Positions 26,803 through 36,195 of a stretch of 64,000 nucleotides of DNA are shown one piece after another. Made by a program: the position numbers and the translations under genes. The notes beneath the pieces were generated by a model. That model was not told the DNA's origin. It did not search any database and worked only from the letters and a program-made list of their open reading frames with translations. Position 1 is the stretch's first letter; every line of letters begins with the position of its first letter. Source of the stretch: Enterococcus rotai (GTDB taxonomy: Bacteria > Bacillota > Bacilli > Lactobacillales > Enterococcaceae). The DNA is taken from NCBI RefSeq assembly GCF_001465345.1, contig NZ_CP013655.1, positions 904,893-968,892 of the forward strand, read 5' to 3'.

Positions 26803-28063
26803 CGGCTTTTTCTCCTTCCAAAAAGAAAATGGCTTGTAATTGCACTAACTTAGCAACTCGCTGAACATCAGCTAATGTGACAGCTTCCATCCGGCGGATC
26901 CATTCATCATCTTTTAAACGAAGGTGCGGAATCAAATCGTTCAAATATTCATTCTCTAAAACAGCTCCCGCATTATCTAAAGACAGTAAATATTGATTTT
27001 TCAGCATAGCTTTCGTTTGTTCAATCTCTAAATCAGTCACGTTTCCTTGACGGATATTTTCTAGTTCTACAGAAATCAAGCGTAAAACTTGGTTACGATT
27101 TTTGCCGTCAATACCTGTTTGAACACTTAAAAACCCTCGGAAAGTGTCAATACTGCTTGATGCATAATAAGCTAAATTTTCTTTTTCACGGACATTCATA
27201 AATAATTTAGAATGAGGGAATCCACCAAACACACCATTGAAGATCTGCAAGGCAAAATAGTTTTCATCCCCATAATACACGTCGGTATGATAGCCTAAGT
27301 TTAATTTGGACTGCGCTAACGTTTCTTGTTCTGAACGTTCTTCGATCACATTTCGTGATGGCTGCGTATAGAAAATATCTGCAATACCAGCAGCACGGTC
27401 CTCAAATGGTAACTTGCTGAATAATGCTGTAACTTGTGCTTCATCCACATCACCAAGAACAAAAATATCCACTTGATCTTCTTGTAGCATTTGTTGATGA
27501 TAAGCAGCGATCGTTTCAGCCGTTTCAGCTTCTAAATCAGCAATAATTCCGAAACTCGGGATTTTTTGATCGTCAGAACGACCAAAATATAGATTTTGTA
27601 AAGCTAATGAAGAATAGACTTGCTTATCCTCTGAAATACTTTCATAGTAAGCTTTTAAATTTTCTTTCTCCCGTTGAAACGTTTCTGCTTCAAACTTCCC
27701 GTCAATAATATTAGGGTAAAATAGGATTTCTTTCACAAAGTCAGCAGCGTCTGCTAAAACATGACTGTTGTCTAAATACTTATCATTGACCAAGTTCATT
27801 GAAAGGTTCAACCAGTGTAAATTGCCTTTTTTGTTGACATTGATCCCAAAGCTAGCTCCGTACAATTCAGCTAATTTTTCACTAAGCTTCACTTGATCTG
27901 GGTAATTTAAGCTATTTGTTTCCAGTAAACTGGACAAAAGCGTCCGTTTCGTAATCGTTTCTTTATTCAAACGCGTATTAAAACGAACTAAAATACGCAC
28001 CGTTTTATATTTTTCTGTTGGAACAACATGTAAGTTGACTCCTTGTGCTAATGTGATCGGCAT
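26795..28063 (-). CDS. M16-like peptidase partner subunit without zinc motif (YmfF type)
   Basis: 422 residues. Related to M16 peptidases along its length (for example LSLDNAGAVLENEYLND and the ENLAYYASSS region) but without an HxxEH site in the N-terminal domain, so it is probably the non-catalytic half of a heterodimer. The frame is open back to 28162, but AGAGGAG lies 9 bases before ATG 28063 and gives the normal MPITLAQGV start. It overlaps the catalytic gene by 8 bases. Confidence 0.87.
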   Translation of the reverse strand: MPITLAQGVNLHVVPTEKYKTVRILVRFNTRLNKETITKRTLLSSLLETNSLNYPDQVKLSEKLAELYGASFGINVNKKGNLHWLNLSMNLVNDKYLDNSHVLADAADFVKEILFYPNIIDGKFEAETFQREKENLKAYYESISEDKQVYSSLALQNLYFGRSDDQKIPSFGIIADLEAETAETIAAYHQQMLQEDQVDIFVLGDVDEAQVTALFSKLPFEDRAAGIADIFYTQPSRNVIEERSEQETLAQSKLNLGYHTDVYYGDENYFALQIFNGVFGGFPHSKLFMNVREKENLAYYASSSIDTFRGFLSVQTGIDGKNRNQVLRLISVELENIRQGNVTDLEIEQTKAMLKNQYLLSLDNAGAVLENEYLNDLIPHLRLKDDEWIRRMEAVTLADVQRVAKLVQLQAIFFLEGEKADA

Positions 28064-28267
28064 CTTGTCAGCTCCTCTTTGCTCTTCATCATAATAAAGC
28101 CTGATATAAAATACAATCATCCGGCCATTTTTAAATGTTTTTTTAAGATTTTCTACATCCATTTAATTATAGCACAGCTCAACTGTCTTTCCTTGTGGTA
28201 AGAGTCTTTCATTTCAATTTTTTTTATTTTTTCTGTATACTGGATTTGAGAAAGGGAGGTTAGACTT

Positions 28268-28720
28268 ATGATCAAAGAATTTAAAGAATTTATTATGCGT
28301 GGAAATGTGCTTGATTTAGCAGTTGGGGTTGTGATTGGTTCTGCTTTTACAGCGATCGTGACACAAATCGTTAATGGTTTGATTACACCACTCGTTAGCT
28401 TAGTCTTCGTATTGACTACTGGAGAAAAAAGCGCAGACGATGCACTCGGTGCATTAGTTTTTCATGTGAAAGGCGTAGCGTTCAACATTGGCGATGTCAT
28501 TAGTGCACTTATTACATTTTTAATTACCGCTTTTGTTTTGTTCCTGATTGTCAAAGCTGTTAACAAAATGAAGAAAACACCAGAAGCTGCAGAAGAAGAA
28601 GAAGTCAGTGGTCCTACAACAGATGACTTATTAGAACAAATCCGTGATTTGTTAGCGGCGCAAAATACTACGAAAGCAACTGGTGTCATGAAAGAAACTA
28701 CTGAAAACAATAAAGAGTAA
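28268..28720 (+). CDS. mscL: Large-conductance mechanosensitive channel
   Basis: 150 residues. Emergency pore opened by membrane tension on osmotic downshock. The N-terminus MIKEFKEFIMRGNVLDLAVG with VIGSAFTAIV is the TM1 signature. TM2 is rich in Ile, Val and Phe, and the C-terminus is the usual acidic and helical cytoplasmic bundle. GGGAGGT precedes the ATG. It is single-gene and divergent from the M16 pair. Confidence 0.97.
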   Translation: MIKEFKEFIMRGNVLDLAVGVVIGSAFTAIVTQIVNGLITPLVSLVFVLTTGEKSADDALGALVFHVKGVAFNIGDVISALITFLITAFVLFLIVKAVNKMKKTPEAAEEEEVSGPTTDDLLEQIRDLLAAQNTTKATGVMKETTENNKE

Positions 28721-28897
28721 CGTTGATCAATACAAACAAACTTAACTTTTTCTATAAGTGCTCTCGCATTTTGCGGTTGCAATTGAATTTAAAGGTAAGT
28801 TAATTCGCTCGAGTTATCTTTTTATTAGGCGTACTTTGGCTTGGATATTTATATGTAACTGAGTTTAATAATCCACAGTTTTAGTTGCTATTTTAAT

Positions 28898-28939
28898 AAA
28901 AAAAGTTGATCTTCATAAAATTGAAAATCAACTTTTTTT
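28898..28939. terminator. Bidirectional terminator between mscL and the GNAT gene
   Basis: Perfect 13-base arms AAAAAAAGTTGAT and ATCAACTTTTTTT around a 16-base loop, immediately after the minus-strand GNAT stop codon and 180 bases after mscL. Confidence 0.85.
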
Positions 28940-28941
28940 AT

Positions 28942-29373
28942 TTAGCTTTTCCTCATATCTACATGAGGGATATTATCTTCTAGGTACACTTCAGAAATCT
29001 CTTCAAACCCAAAAGCACCATAAAAATCTGTAAGGTGCGCTTGAGCCCCAATGATTATTGGTCGCTCTGGATAATTATCTTTTATTACTTTTAATGTTTC
29101 TTCCAGAAGCTTATTCCCTAATTTTTTCCCACGATAAACTGGATTGATCAATACTCTGCCAAAGGTCACTGTATCACCTTTATCAATGATTCGGGTATAA
29201 CCAACAATTTCTGATCCTTCTTGTAACCAAGTATGCCATGCTTGTTCATCCGCATCATCCACCTCTTGATAAGGACAATTTTGTTCAACTACAAAAACAG
29301 CAATTCTCAGTTTGACTATTTCAAAAAATTCTTTCGTCGTTAGTTCTGTAAACTTTTTCGCGTGATAATCCAT
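28942..29373 (-). CDS. GNAT-family N-acetyltransferase (ElaA-like)
   Basis: 143 residues from ATG 29373, which has GGAGG seven bases ahead; the longer frame to 29412 is rejected. The N-terminal FTELTTKEFFEIVKLR, VFVVEQNCPYQEVDDAD and the acetyl-CoA loop region RVLINPVYRGKKLGNKLLEE are typical of the ElaA branch of GNAT enzymes. The acceptor is not known for this branch. Its start lies 16 bases after the permease gene, so the two are probably co-transcribed. Confidence 0.85.
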   Translation of the reverse strand: MDYHAKKFTELTTKEFFEIVKLRIAVFVVEQNCPYQEVDDADEQAWHTWLQEGSEIVGYTRIIDKGDTVTFGRVLINPVYRGKKLGNKLLEETLKVIKDNYPERPIIIGAQAHLTDFYGAFGFEEISEVYLEDNIPHVDMRKS

Positions 29374-29389
29374 CCCGTAACCTCCCTGA

Positions 29390-30175
29390 TTAAACGAATA
29401 ATTGGATCCCATTCCATAAATTTAATAACAATACTAGTAGAATCACTACTTGGTAAACTTGCGTTACACGTTCAGATGAAATTTTCCCACTGATCAACGC
29501 CCCCACAAAACCGCCCACAATAGCCGCAGGTATCACATACAATAAAATCGATAGATCAAAGCGCTCAAAACCAGTAACTTGTGCGATCGTTACTAATTTT
29601 GCTGCCTGTGAAAAGAAAATCGTTACGATCGAATAAACAGTGGCTTCTTTGATCGGGATGCCAAAACACAGCATCAATAAAGCCACATTGATCGGTCCGC
29701 CACCGATTCCTAATAAAGTGGAAGTAAATCCTAAAAACAACCCAACTATCACATACCAAACAGGGTGTGATAGCTCTAATGACCGTTCATTACCGATTTT
29801 TGTATAGAAATAAGCAAACAACAACGTCACAATCGTCAGTATGATTTGAACTAACTGAACATATTTTTCATCAGAAAAGAGCCGCAATAATGACTCAAAC
29901 ACTGTATTTCCTGAAATCCCACCAACTACAGAACCTAAAGATACAAATACCGCAATTGGAATTTGCAACTTCAATCCATTTTTCAGCTGCCTCATCGTTG
30001 AAACAATTGACATCGTAAAAACAGCCACACTGGAATAAAAGGAAATCGCTGCCAGCGAATGAAAATGTAGTGTATCCAACACAGGCTTGATGATGACGCC
30101 ACCGCCCATTCCAGAAATTGCGCCAACCGTATTCGCTAAAATAATGACAATAAAATAAATGATTCCGATATACAC
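29390..30175 (-). CDS. TauE/SafE-family membrane permease
   Basis: 261 residues, hydrophobic throughout, with about eight membrane helices. The family glycine motifs are seen near the N-terminus (SGMGGGVIIKP) and again in the second half (LLGIGGGPINVAL), reflecting the internal duplication of TauE/SafE exporters. Members move sulfite, sulfoacetate or other organic anions. No substrate can be inferred from the neighbours. Confidence 0.88.
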   Translation of the reverse strand: MYIGIIYFIVIILANTVGAISGMGGGVIIKPVLDTLHFHSLAAISFYSSVAVFTMSIVSTMRQLKNGLKLQIPIAVFVSLGSVVGGISGNTVFESLLRLFSDEKYVQLVQIILTIVTLLFAYFYTKIGNERSLELSHPVWYVIVGLFLGFTSTLLGIGGGPINVALLMLCFGIPIKEATVYSIVTIFFSQAAKLVTIAQVTGFERFDLSILLYVIPAAIVGGFVGALISGKISSERVTQVYQVVILLVLLLNLWNGIQLFV

Positions 30176-30209
30176 AGTTTTTCATCTCCTAGAAATAATC
30201 AATTTTTCC

Positions 30210-30923
30210 TTAAGCTTTTCTTCGTCTAGCAAAATCGACAAATTTAAATTTATCTAATCTATGTCTGGATTCTGTGTATTCAAAACAACGTGTATCTTCT
30301 AAACTTACCACACTACGTACAACCACTACATGGGTATCCCCTTGGATGTCCATCAAATTTTGGTCAGCTTCTGTCACAGCTTCGACTGTAATCTCTTTTT
30401 GAGCATAGCTGATTGCTAAACCTAAATCGTTTTCAAAATAATCATAAATTGAATCAGCCGCACGCTCTTTAGGCAAGACTTCGATGATTTCTTTTAATAA
30501 ATAATCGATATCAATAATAACCACTTCTCCATCGATCTCTCGTTGTCTAACTAATCGCCAAACAGCAGCGCCTTTTTTCCAACCTGTCAAACGTGCTAAA
30601 GCTTCACTGACCTGCGCTTCTTGTAGTTCCACAACTCTCGTTACACTATGGATTTGCTGTGCACTTTGTAATTCTTTATAGCTGATCACACCAGAAATCG
30701 GCAAATCAAACTTACGAACATTCAAAACAATCGAACCTTTGCCTTGTTTCTTTTGAATATAACCAGCATTGATCAGTAAATTTAAGGCTTTACGTATAGT
30801 TTCACGCGAAACTGAATATTGTTCAACCAATTGATTTTCACTTGGAAGTAATGTTCCTGGTTGATATTTACCTTCTAAAATCCCTTTTTCAAGCTCTAAA
30901 AATATATCATGAAACTTATTCAT
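30210..30923 (-). CDS. treR: GntR-family repressor, trehalose-repressor-like (TreR)
   Basis: 237 residues. The N-terminal winged helix has the GntR pattern PGTLLPSENQLVEQYSVSRE followed by GYIQKKQGKGS. The C-terminal UTRA domain binds a sugar phosphate. It resembles TreR, which senses trehalose 6-phosphate in Firmicutes. It is divergent from a GH65 phosphorylase and beta-phosphoglucomutase. Two matching inverted repeats sit in the shared promoter region. ATG 30923 is chosen over 30929 because GGAGG would overlap the earlier start. The exact sugar is an inference. Confidence 0.82.
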   Translation of the reverse strand: MNKFHDIFLELEKGILEGKYQPGTLLPSENQLVEQYSVSRETIRKALNLLINAGYIQKKQGKGSIVLNVRKFDLPISGVISYKELQSAQQIHSVTRVVELQEAQVSEALARLTGWKKGAAVWRLVRQREIDGEVVIIDIDYLLKEIIEVLPKERAADSIYDYFENDLGLAISYAQKEITVEAVTEADQNLMDIQGDTHVVVVRSVVSLEDTRCFEYTESRHRLDKFKFVDFARRRKA

Positions 30924-31037
30924 GTCCATCCCTCCACCCTAGGATACTCAAAGAAAATGATAGCATATTCTCGCCTAAAAAAATAGCATTCTCAATAAGT
31001 AAGCATTGAATCCACACCAATTCTTTTTGACCTCAAC

Positions 31038-31100
31038 ACTTGTATTTACAAGCAATCCATACTATAATGTAAACGAAAACACAAACATGTCTATACAAGT
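31038..31100 (+). promoter_or_regulatory. GH65 promoter with two GntR/TreR-type operators
   Basis: Two 16-base imperfect palindromes of the same design: ACTTGT-N4-ACAAGC (31038-31053) and ACATGT-N4-ACAAGT (31085-31100). A promoter fits between them: TTGTAT (31040-31045), 17 bases, TATAAT (31063-31068). The first operator covers the -35 box and the second lies just downstream of the start point, about 47 bases centre to centre. This suits repression by the divergent GntR-type protein. Confidence 0.65.
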
Positions 31101-31129
31101 TGAAATAAATTTTAGTTAGGAGTATTAAA

Positions 31130-33838
31130 ATGAATTTTTTATCCCTTACACTTAAGCCAAACGCTTTACATGTTCAAGCAAAAGATCAGCAGCATTCACT
31201 CTTAGAGCAAACACTCGCCTTTTCTGATTTTAAATTTCCCCAAACGGGAGAAGTCCTAGCTGCACAAATCAAAGAAAAATTTCCAACTGTGGCAGGAGCT
31301 ATTTTTAATGCTATCACTCCTGAATTTTATACTGAAAACAAACAAGTATCATCATTAAATGCTGGCCTTGAGAATCTTACTAAACAGTTTTCAGAATTAT
31401 TAAATATCCCGATCCTAACAGCCTCACAAGTGAGCCAAGAGACTGATTTAGTCGCAGCATTCAAAAAGAAAGCCGATTATTTAACCTGGAATCTAGATTA
31501 TTTTGGTTATACACCAGGCAAAGAAGAATATTCTGTTGAATCATTATTGACTATCGGCAATGGTTTTATGGGTTTACGCGGCACAATACCTGAAATGACT
31601 CTATCCAAAGACCATTATCCCGCTACTTACGTCGCAGGACTCTATAATGAAGAAACGTCCGAAGTCGCAGGTCAAATCGTTGAAAATGAAGATTTTGTCA
31701 ACACACCGAATAATCAATATTTTAGTATTCAGGTAGCTGGAACAGATGAATGGCTACATTTAGAAACTGCCACTTTGCACTATTTACATCGAAATTTAGA
31801 CCTAAAAACAGGTTTGTTCACTTCTCACATGATTATTGAAGACTCACATCAACATCAATTAAAAATTACTGCACAGAAAATTGTCAATATGGCGCAAAAA
31901 AATCATTATAGTATCCGCTATTCGATTCAACCATTGAACTTTTCTAAAAAAATCATAGTCAAAACAACAACTGATGGCTCAGTCTACAATTACAACGTAG
32001 AACGCTATCGTAATTTAACTGCAAAGCACTTCCACATTACACAGTTACTTGCAGAAAAAAATAAATCAATGATTGAGATCGAAACCAATCAATCAAAAAT
32101 AAACGTTCGACAAATTGCTACTATTACAGGTGATTTTTTTGATACAGCTGCTATCAAAAATACTATTTGTAAAGAAAGCATCGAGCAAACGATTCCTTTT
32201 ACTGCCAAAGAAAATAACATCTACACGCTTGAAAAGCATGTTCAGGTCACAGCTTCAATAGCCGAACAAAGTTGGGAAAATCCCCCTTCACTGGTGACTT
32301 CTTTTGACAGAGAATTTGCTGAAAGTAAGAGTGCTTGGGAAACCTTATGGAAAAAATCAGATATTCAAATTTCAGAGGATCTAATGTCACAAAAATTATT
32401 GCGAATCCACGCCTATCATTTATTAGTCTCTGCCTCTCCGTTTAATAACAATGATTTAGATGTTTCTGTAACAGCTCGTGGCTTGCACGGCGAAGCTTAT
32501 CGCGGTCATATCTTCTGGGATGAGATTTTTATCTTGCCCTTTTATATCCTTCATTTCCCAGAAACAGCGAAGCAGCTTTTAATGTATCGCTATAACCGGT
32601 TAGGGAAAGCGAAAGAAAATGCTCGTGACAATCATTATGAAGGAGCTATGTATCCTTGGCAGTCTGGCTTGGATGGTAGTGAGGATACACAAAAACTACA
32701 CTTGAATCCGTTAAATGGTGAATGGGGTGAAGATCATAGTGTTCTTCAACGTCACGTCTCATTAGCAATTGCTTACAATGTCTGGATGTACTGGAATAAT
32801 TCTGGTGATGATTGCTTTATCAAAGAGTATGGTGCAGAAATGTTGTTAGAGATCGCTAATTTCTGGCGTAGTGCAGCAACTTGGGATGAAACAACACAAC
32901 GGTACTCAATCGCTAACGTCATGGGTCCAGATGAATTTCATGAAGCGTATCCTAACAGCACTGAAAGCGGCTTAAAAAACAACGCTTATACAAACTTGAT
33001 GGTTGTTTGGTTATTTGAAGAATTGGAAAACATCCTTTCACTATTAAATACGCAAGAAAAAACAGAATTATTTTCTAAAACAGGAATCACGCAAGAAATT
33101 TTGAAACAAATGAATGACATTCGCAAACGACTATCGATTGAAGTCAACGATGAAGGCATCATCGCCCAATACGAAGGGTATTTTGATCTAAAAGAAATCG
33201 ACTGGGAACAAGCGAAAGAAAAGTACGGCAATATTTATCGCATGGATCGTATCTTAAAAGCTGAAGGTCAATCGCCCGATGATTACAAAGTTTCTAAACA
33301 AGCAGATACGTTAATGCTGTTTTATAATTTAAATAAAGAAAAAATCGATGAGATATTAGAGGAACTTGGGTACGATTTACCTGAAGATTATCTTGAAAAA
33401 AATCTATTATACTATTTAAACAGAACGTCTCATGGTTCAACCTTATCCAGAATCGTCCATGCGCAATTAGCCGAAGAAGTTGCCTTTCATGATCTATCTT
33501 GGAAATTGTATCAAGAAGCTTTATACTCTGATTATCAAGATATTCAAGGAGGGACAACAGCTGAAGGGATCCATACTGGTGTAATGGCTGCTACAATTTA
33601 TGTTACCTTAACGACTTATGCTGGGGTCGATATTAAGAAGCAACAACTAACGATCCAACCTAACTTACCAAAAAAATGGACTGACATGCGCTTTAATCTT
33701 GACCACAAAGGGGTTCACTATCAGTTAACTATTTCAAAAAACACCGTTCAAATTTGTTCTTCACAGGACACAACGGTAATGGTTAAAAATCACCCTTACC
33801 AATTAACAGCAGATGAAGAAAAAGTGATTACTTATTAA
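31130..33838 (+). CDS. GH65 disaccharide (or disaccharide-phosphate) phosphorylase with an N-terminal extension
   Basis: 902 residues. GH65 enzymes split trehalose, maltose, kojibiose or their 6-phosphates with inorganic phosphate, giving beta-glucose 1-phosphate. The GH65 part begins near residue 125 (WNLDYFGYTPGKEEYSVESL) and has the catalytic acid in VMGPDEFHE, followed by KNNAYTN and, later, TSHGSTLS. Family members are usually about 750-780 residues, so about 120 N-terminal residues are extra. Directly downstream is beta-phosphoglucomutase, which uses the product, and upstream is a TreR-like repressor. Trehalose 6-phosphate is a reasonable substrate guess, but maltose or kojibiose cannot be excluded. 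Confidence 0.85.
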   Translation: MNFLSLTLKPNALHVQAKDQQHSLLEQTLAFSDFKFPQTGEVLAAQIKEKFPTVAGAIFNAITPEFYTENKQVSSLNAGLENLTKQFSELLNIPILTASQVSQETDLVAAFKKKADYLTWNLDYFGYTPGKEEYSVESLLTIGNGFMGLRGTIPEMTLSKDHYPATYVAGLYNEETSEVAGQIVENEDFVNTPNNQYFSIQVAGTDEWLHLETATLHYLHRNLDLKTGLFTSHMIIEDSHQHQLKITAQKIVNMAQKNHYSIRYSIQPLNFSKKIIVKTTTDGSVYNYNVERYRNLTAKHFHITQLLAEKNKSMIEIETNQSKINVRQIATITGDFFDTAAIKNTICKESIEQTIPFTAKENNIYTLEKHVQVTASIAEQSWENPPSLVTSFDREFAESKSAWETLWKKSDIQISEDLMSQKLLRIHAYHLLVSASPFNNNDLDVSVTARGLHGEAYRGHIFWDEIFILPFYILHFPETAKQLLMYRYNRLGKAKENARDNHYEGAMYPWQSGLDGSEDTQKLHLNPLNGEWGEDHSVLQRHVSLAIAYNVWMYWNNSGDDCFIKEYGAEMLLEIANFWRSAATWDETTQRYSIANVMGPDEFHEAYPNSTESGLKNNAYTNLMVVWLFEELENILSLLNTQEKTELFSKTGITQEILKQMNDIRKRLSIEVNDEGIIAQYEGYFDLKEIDWEQAKEKYGNIYRMDRILKAEGQSPDDYKVSKQADTLMLFYNLNKEKIDEILEELGYDLPEDYLEKNLLYYLNRTSHGSTLSRIVHAQLAEEVAFHDLSWKLYQEALYSDYQDIQGGTTAEGIHTGVMAATIYVTLTTYAGVDIKKQQLTIQPNLPKKWTDMRFNLDHKGVHYQLTISKNTVQICSSQDTTVMVKNHPYQLTADEEKVITY

Positions 33839-33859
33839 CGATCAGACAGGAGCATACAC

Positions 33860-34510
33860 ATGAAAAAAGGATTTATTTTTGACTTAGATGGTGTTATTAC
33901 AGATACTGCAAAATTCCACTATATTGCTTGGAAAAACTTAGCCGCAACATTAGGTATCACGATCGATGAAACCTTCAACGAAACTTTAAAAGGCATCAGC
34001 CGAATGGATTCTTTGGATAAAATTTTAGCTTATGGACACAAGGAAAATGCATTTACTACTACAGAGAAAGAAACATTGGCTCAAAAGAAAAACGATGAGT
34101 ATGTTAAACTTTTGGCCGATCTTTCTGAAGCAGACTTACTGCCAGGTGTTCACGATTTTCTAGTCCAAGCAAAAGAACAGACTATTCCTTGCTCGATTGC
34201 ATCAGCCTCAAAAAATGCTCCTATGATTTTAGATAAATTAGGTGTTCTTGAGTTCTTCGGACATATTGTTGACCCCGAAACACTGACAAAAGGAAAACCT
34301 GATCCGGAAATATTTATCAAGGCTGCTAAAAGTATCGGTGTCGAACCGAAAGATGCTATAGGTTTTGAAGACGCCCAAGCAGGTATTGAAGGAATCAAAG
34401 CTGCCGGAATGTATGCAGTTGGACTTTCTGCGACAGAAACTTTAATTGGTGCTGATTTGCAAGTTGCTTCAATGACTGAATTAGATGTAGAACAATTGAT
34501 TAACCAATAA
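33860..34510 (+). CDS. pgmB: Beta-phosphoglucomutase
   Basis: 216 residues. Converts beta-glucose 1-phosphate to glucose 6-phosphate. A HAD-superfamily fold with nucleophile aspartate in FDLDGVITDTAKFH, the cap loop, SIASASKNAP, KGKPDPEIF and the metal-binding GFEDAQAGI. It starts 21 bases after the GH65 phosphorylase with AGGAG in front, and together they route phosphorolysis products into glycolysis. A terminator follows directly. Confidence 0.95.
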   Translation: MKKGFIFDLDGVITDTAKFHYIAWKNLAATLGITIDETFNETLKGISRMDSLDKILAYGHKENAFTTTEKETLAQKKNDEYVKLLADLSEADLLPGVHDFLVQAKEQTIPCSIASASKNAPMILDKLGVLEFFGHIVDPETLTKGKPDPEIFIKAAKSIGVEPKDAIGFEDAQAGIEGIKAAGMYAVGLSATETLIGADLQVASMTELDVEQLINQ

Positions 34511-34514
34511 AAGG

Positions 34515-34557
34515 AAACAGGAAACGGCGATAAAAACATTCGCTGTTTCCTGTTTTT
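34515..34557. terminator. Terminator after pgmB, shared with the convergent ClbS-like gene
   Basis: Stem AAACAGGAAACGGCG (34515-34529) with CGCTGTTTCCTGTTT and a run of six T, between convergent stop codons. Confidence 0.88.
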
Positions 34558-35075
34558 TATGATGCTGTTAAAACCACTTTTTTCCATTTGCGAATCTTTG
34601 TCCGAAAGTTGGTAAATGGTGCCACTGTATTGATATGGACCCATTTATAAACTGGCCACATGGCTTTTGTTGTCGCCCAATTTCGTTGACCTGGCTCAAA
34701 TAACTCCTCATCAGAAAGTGACTCTAACCATATGTAAAGCTCATTGACAGACTCACTCAGCATGACTCTTTGTTCAGCAATACTATACTGACCATATTTT
34801 TCATAGAAAGACTGATACAACCCACCAAGATTATTCCATTTATAACCTGGTGCGGGTGTCTCTACTGTTTTGCCAGCCTGTTCCTCTTTTTCCCATTGCA
34901 AAATCAAATTCACCCAACCAAGCTGATAAGATAAATTTTCAGAAGGTGTCTTATCTACCTCTTCAATTCGTTTATCTTTTAACGTTTCAGAGACTTGTTC
35001 AAACTCCGCATCATATTTCTCATATCTTTTTTTAATTTCAGCGATCAATTCCTGTTTATTTTTGTATGTACGCAT
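34557..35075 (-). CDS. ClbS/DfsB-family four-helix protein
   Basis: 172 residues. Belongs to the family of ClbS, the colibactin self-resistance hydrolase, and DfsB (formerly DUF1706). Typical features: the N-terminal [19 protein letters not shown], the [14 protein letters not shown] helix, [14 protein letters not shown] and the C-terminal [20 protein letters not shown]. It is divergent from a MerR regulator with a 19-base-spacer promoter between them. A role in neutralising a small toxic molecule is an inference from this context. No export signal is seen; cytoplasmic. Confidence 0.85.
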   Translation of the reverse strand: MRTYKNKQELIAEIKKRYEKYDAEFEQVSETLKDKRIEEVDKTPSENLSYQLGWVNLILQWEKEEQAGKTVETPAPGYKWNNLGGLYQSFYEKYGQYSIAEQRVMLSESVNELYIWLESLSDEELFEPGQRNWATTKAMWPVYKWVHINTVAPFTNFRTKIRKWKKVVLTAS

Positions 35076-35108
35076 AATTGCACTCCTTTCATGTCATCCT
35101 CTGATTCT

Positions 35109-35139
35109 ATTTTAAACCTTACCATAATGTTAAAGTCAA
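35109..35139 (-). promoter_or_regulatory. MerR-type promoter of the ClbS-like gene
   Basis: On the minus strand TTGACT (35139-35134) and TAAAAT (35114-35109) are separated by 19 bases, the over-long spacing typical of MerR-activated promoters. The spacer contains an imperfect dyad, TTAAC-ATTAT-GGTAA, as bound by MerR-family dimers. Confidence 0.65.
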
Positions 35140-35206
35140 GCATGCAGACGCACATAAAAAATAGTATACTAATAAAAACTGACGCACTCTTTTAAGGAGC
35201 AAAACT

Positions 35207-36016
35207 ATGTTTAAAATCAGCGAATTCTCTCAACTAACAAACATCAGTCCACGTATGCTCAGACATTATGACAAACTGGATTTGTTAAAACCCGAGATCG
35301 TCCACCAAGACAATAATTATCGTTATTATACAGCAGAACAAATCAATCAAGCGAATCGAATCCTTTCACTTAAAAACGTTGGCATCCCGCTAAAAGAAAT
35401 CAAAACACTTTTAGAGAATAAGCACGACCAAACAAATTACTTAGCCAATCATCGAAAACGACTTGAAACTGAATTAGCGGAAAAAAAGCTGCAACTTGCT
35501 TACCTAAACTGGCTGGAAGAAAAAAAGAAGTCTCCAGAGAAAACAGGAATGAATTATCCCATCGAAACAAAAAAAATGAACGACCTGCTCGTTCTTACTT
35601 ATCGGCAAAACGTAACTTCTTACTATGAAGAAGAGCAACTTTGGCAACAACTTTTTACTACTATACGAAGTGAGGATCTGTCTACACTAGGTCAATCAAT
35701 CGCCGTTTTTCATCAGGCTACTTCGAAGAATATTGACATCGAAGTTATGGTTAGTATTCCAGAATCGCTTAAACACATCTATCCAGACACTAAAACCTTC
35801 TCTCCAGGATTGATTGCTTCTGTTGTAACAAACGGCTCTTACGCTTCTATGCCGATTATTCATGCCGATATGGACAACTGGCTGAAAGTGAATGAGTACG
35901 CACTTTCTGGCAATGTCTTTAACATTTATCACTCTAGCCCTGCAAATGAGGATCGGGAAGAATATTATATTACAGAGGTTTGTTATCCCATCGAAAAACC
36001 ATTCAACCAACACTAA
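35207..36016 (+). CDS. MerR-family transcription regulator with GyrI-like effector domain
   Basis: 269 residues. The N-terminal MerR helix-turn-helix has the pattern FKISEFSQLTNISPRMLRHY and the wing DNNYRYYTAEQ. A coiled-coil linker lies at about 75-110. The C-terminal domain (about 120-269) is of the GyrI/BmrR-like kind that binds hydrophobic drugs (for example EYYITEVCYPIEKP at the end). AAGGAG precedes the ATG. It probably activates the divergent ClbS-like gene through the 19-base-spacer promoter. Confidence 0.9.
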   Translation: MFKISEFSQLTNISPRMLRHYDKLDLLKPEIVHQDNNYRYYTAEQINQANRILSLKNVGIPLKEIKTLLENKHDQTNYLANHRKRLETELAEKKLQLAYLNWLEEKKKSPEKTGMNYPIETKKMNDLLVLTYRQNVTSYYEEEQLWQQLFTTIRSEDLSTLGQSIAVFHQATSKNIDIEVMVSIPESLKHIYPDTKTFSPGLIASVVTNGSYASMPIIHADMDNWLKVNEYALSGNVFNIYHSSPANEDREEYYITEVCYPIEKPFNQH

Positions 36017-36195
36017 TATTTATCTTTCTTTTTGTTTATATTTTACTATTTTCAGTTTGTAATCAATATATAGTGATAGTTAATATGGATAAACAAATGG
36101 AGGAAAATAAACTTGGAATAATGGAATAAAAAGTGGCATGTTGGTCTAATGATACTTCCAGCAGACTTAAGGCATATCTATGGGAGGGATAAAAA

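Noticed and set aside
29895..30185. Additional minus-strand frames within the permease gene
   Set aside because: They overlap the clear TauE/SafE gene in another frame and have an unlikely composition rich in Cys, Trp and Tyr.
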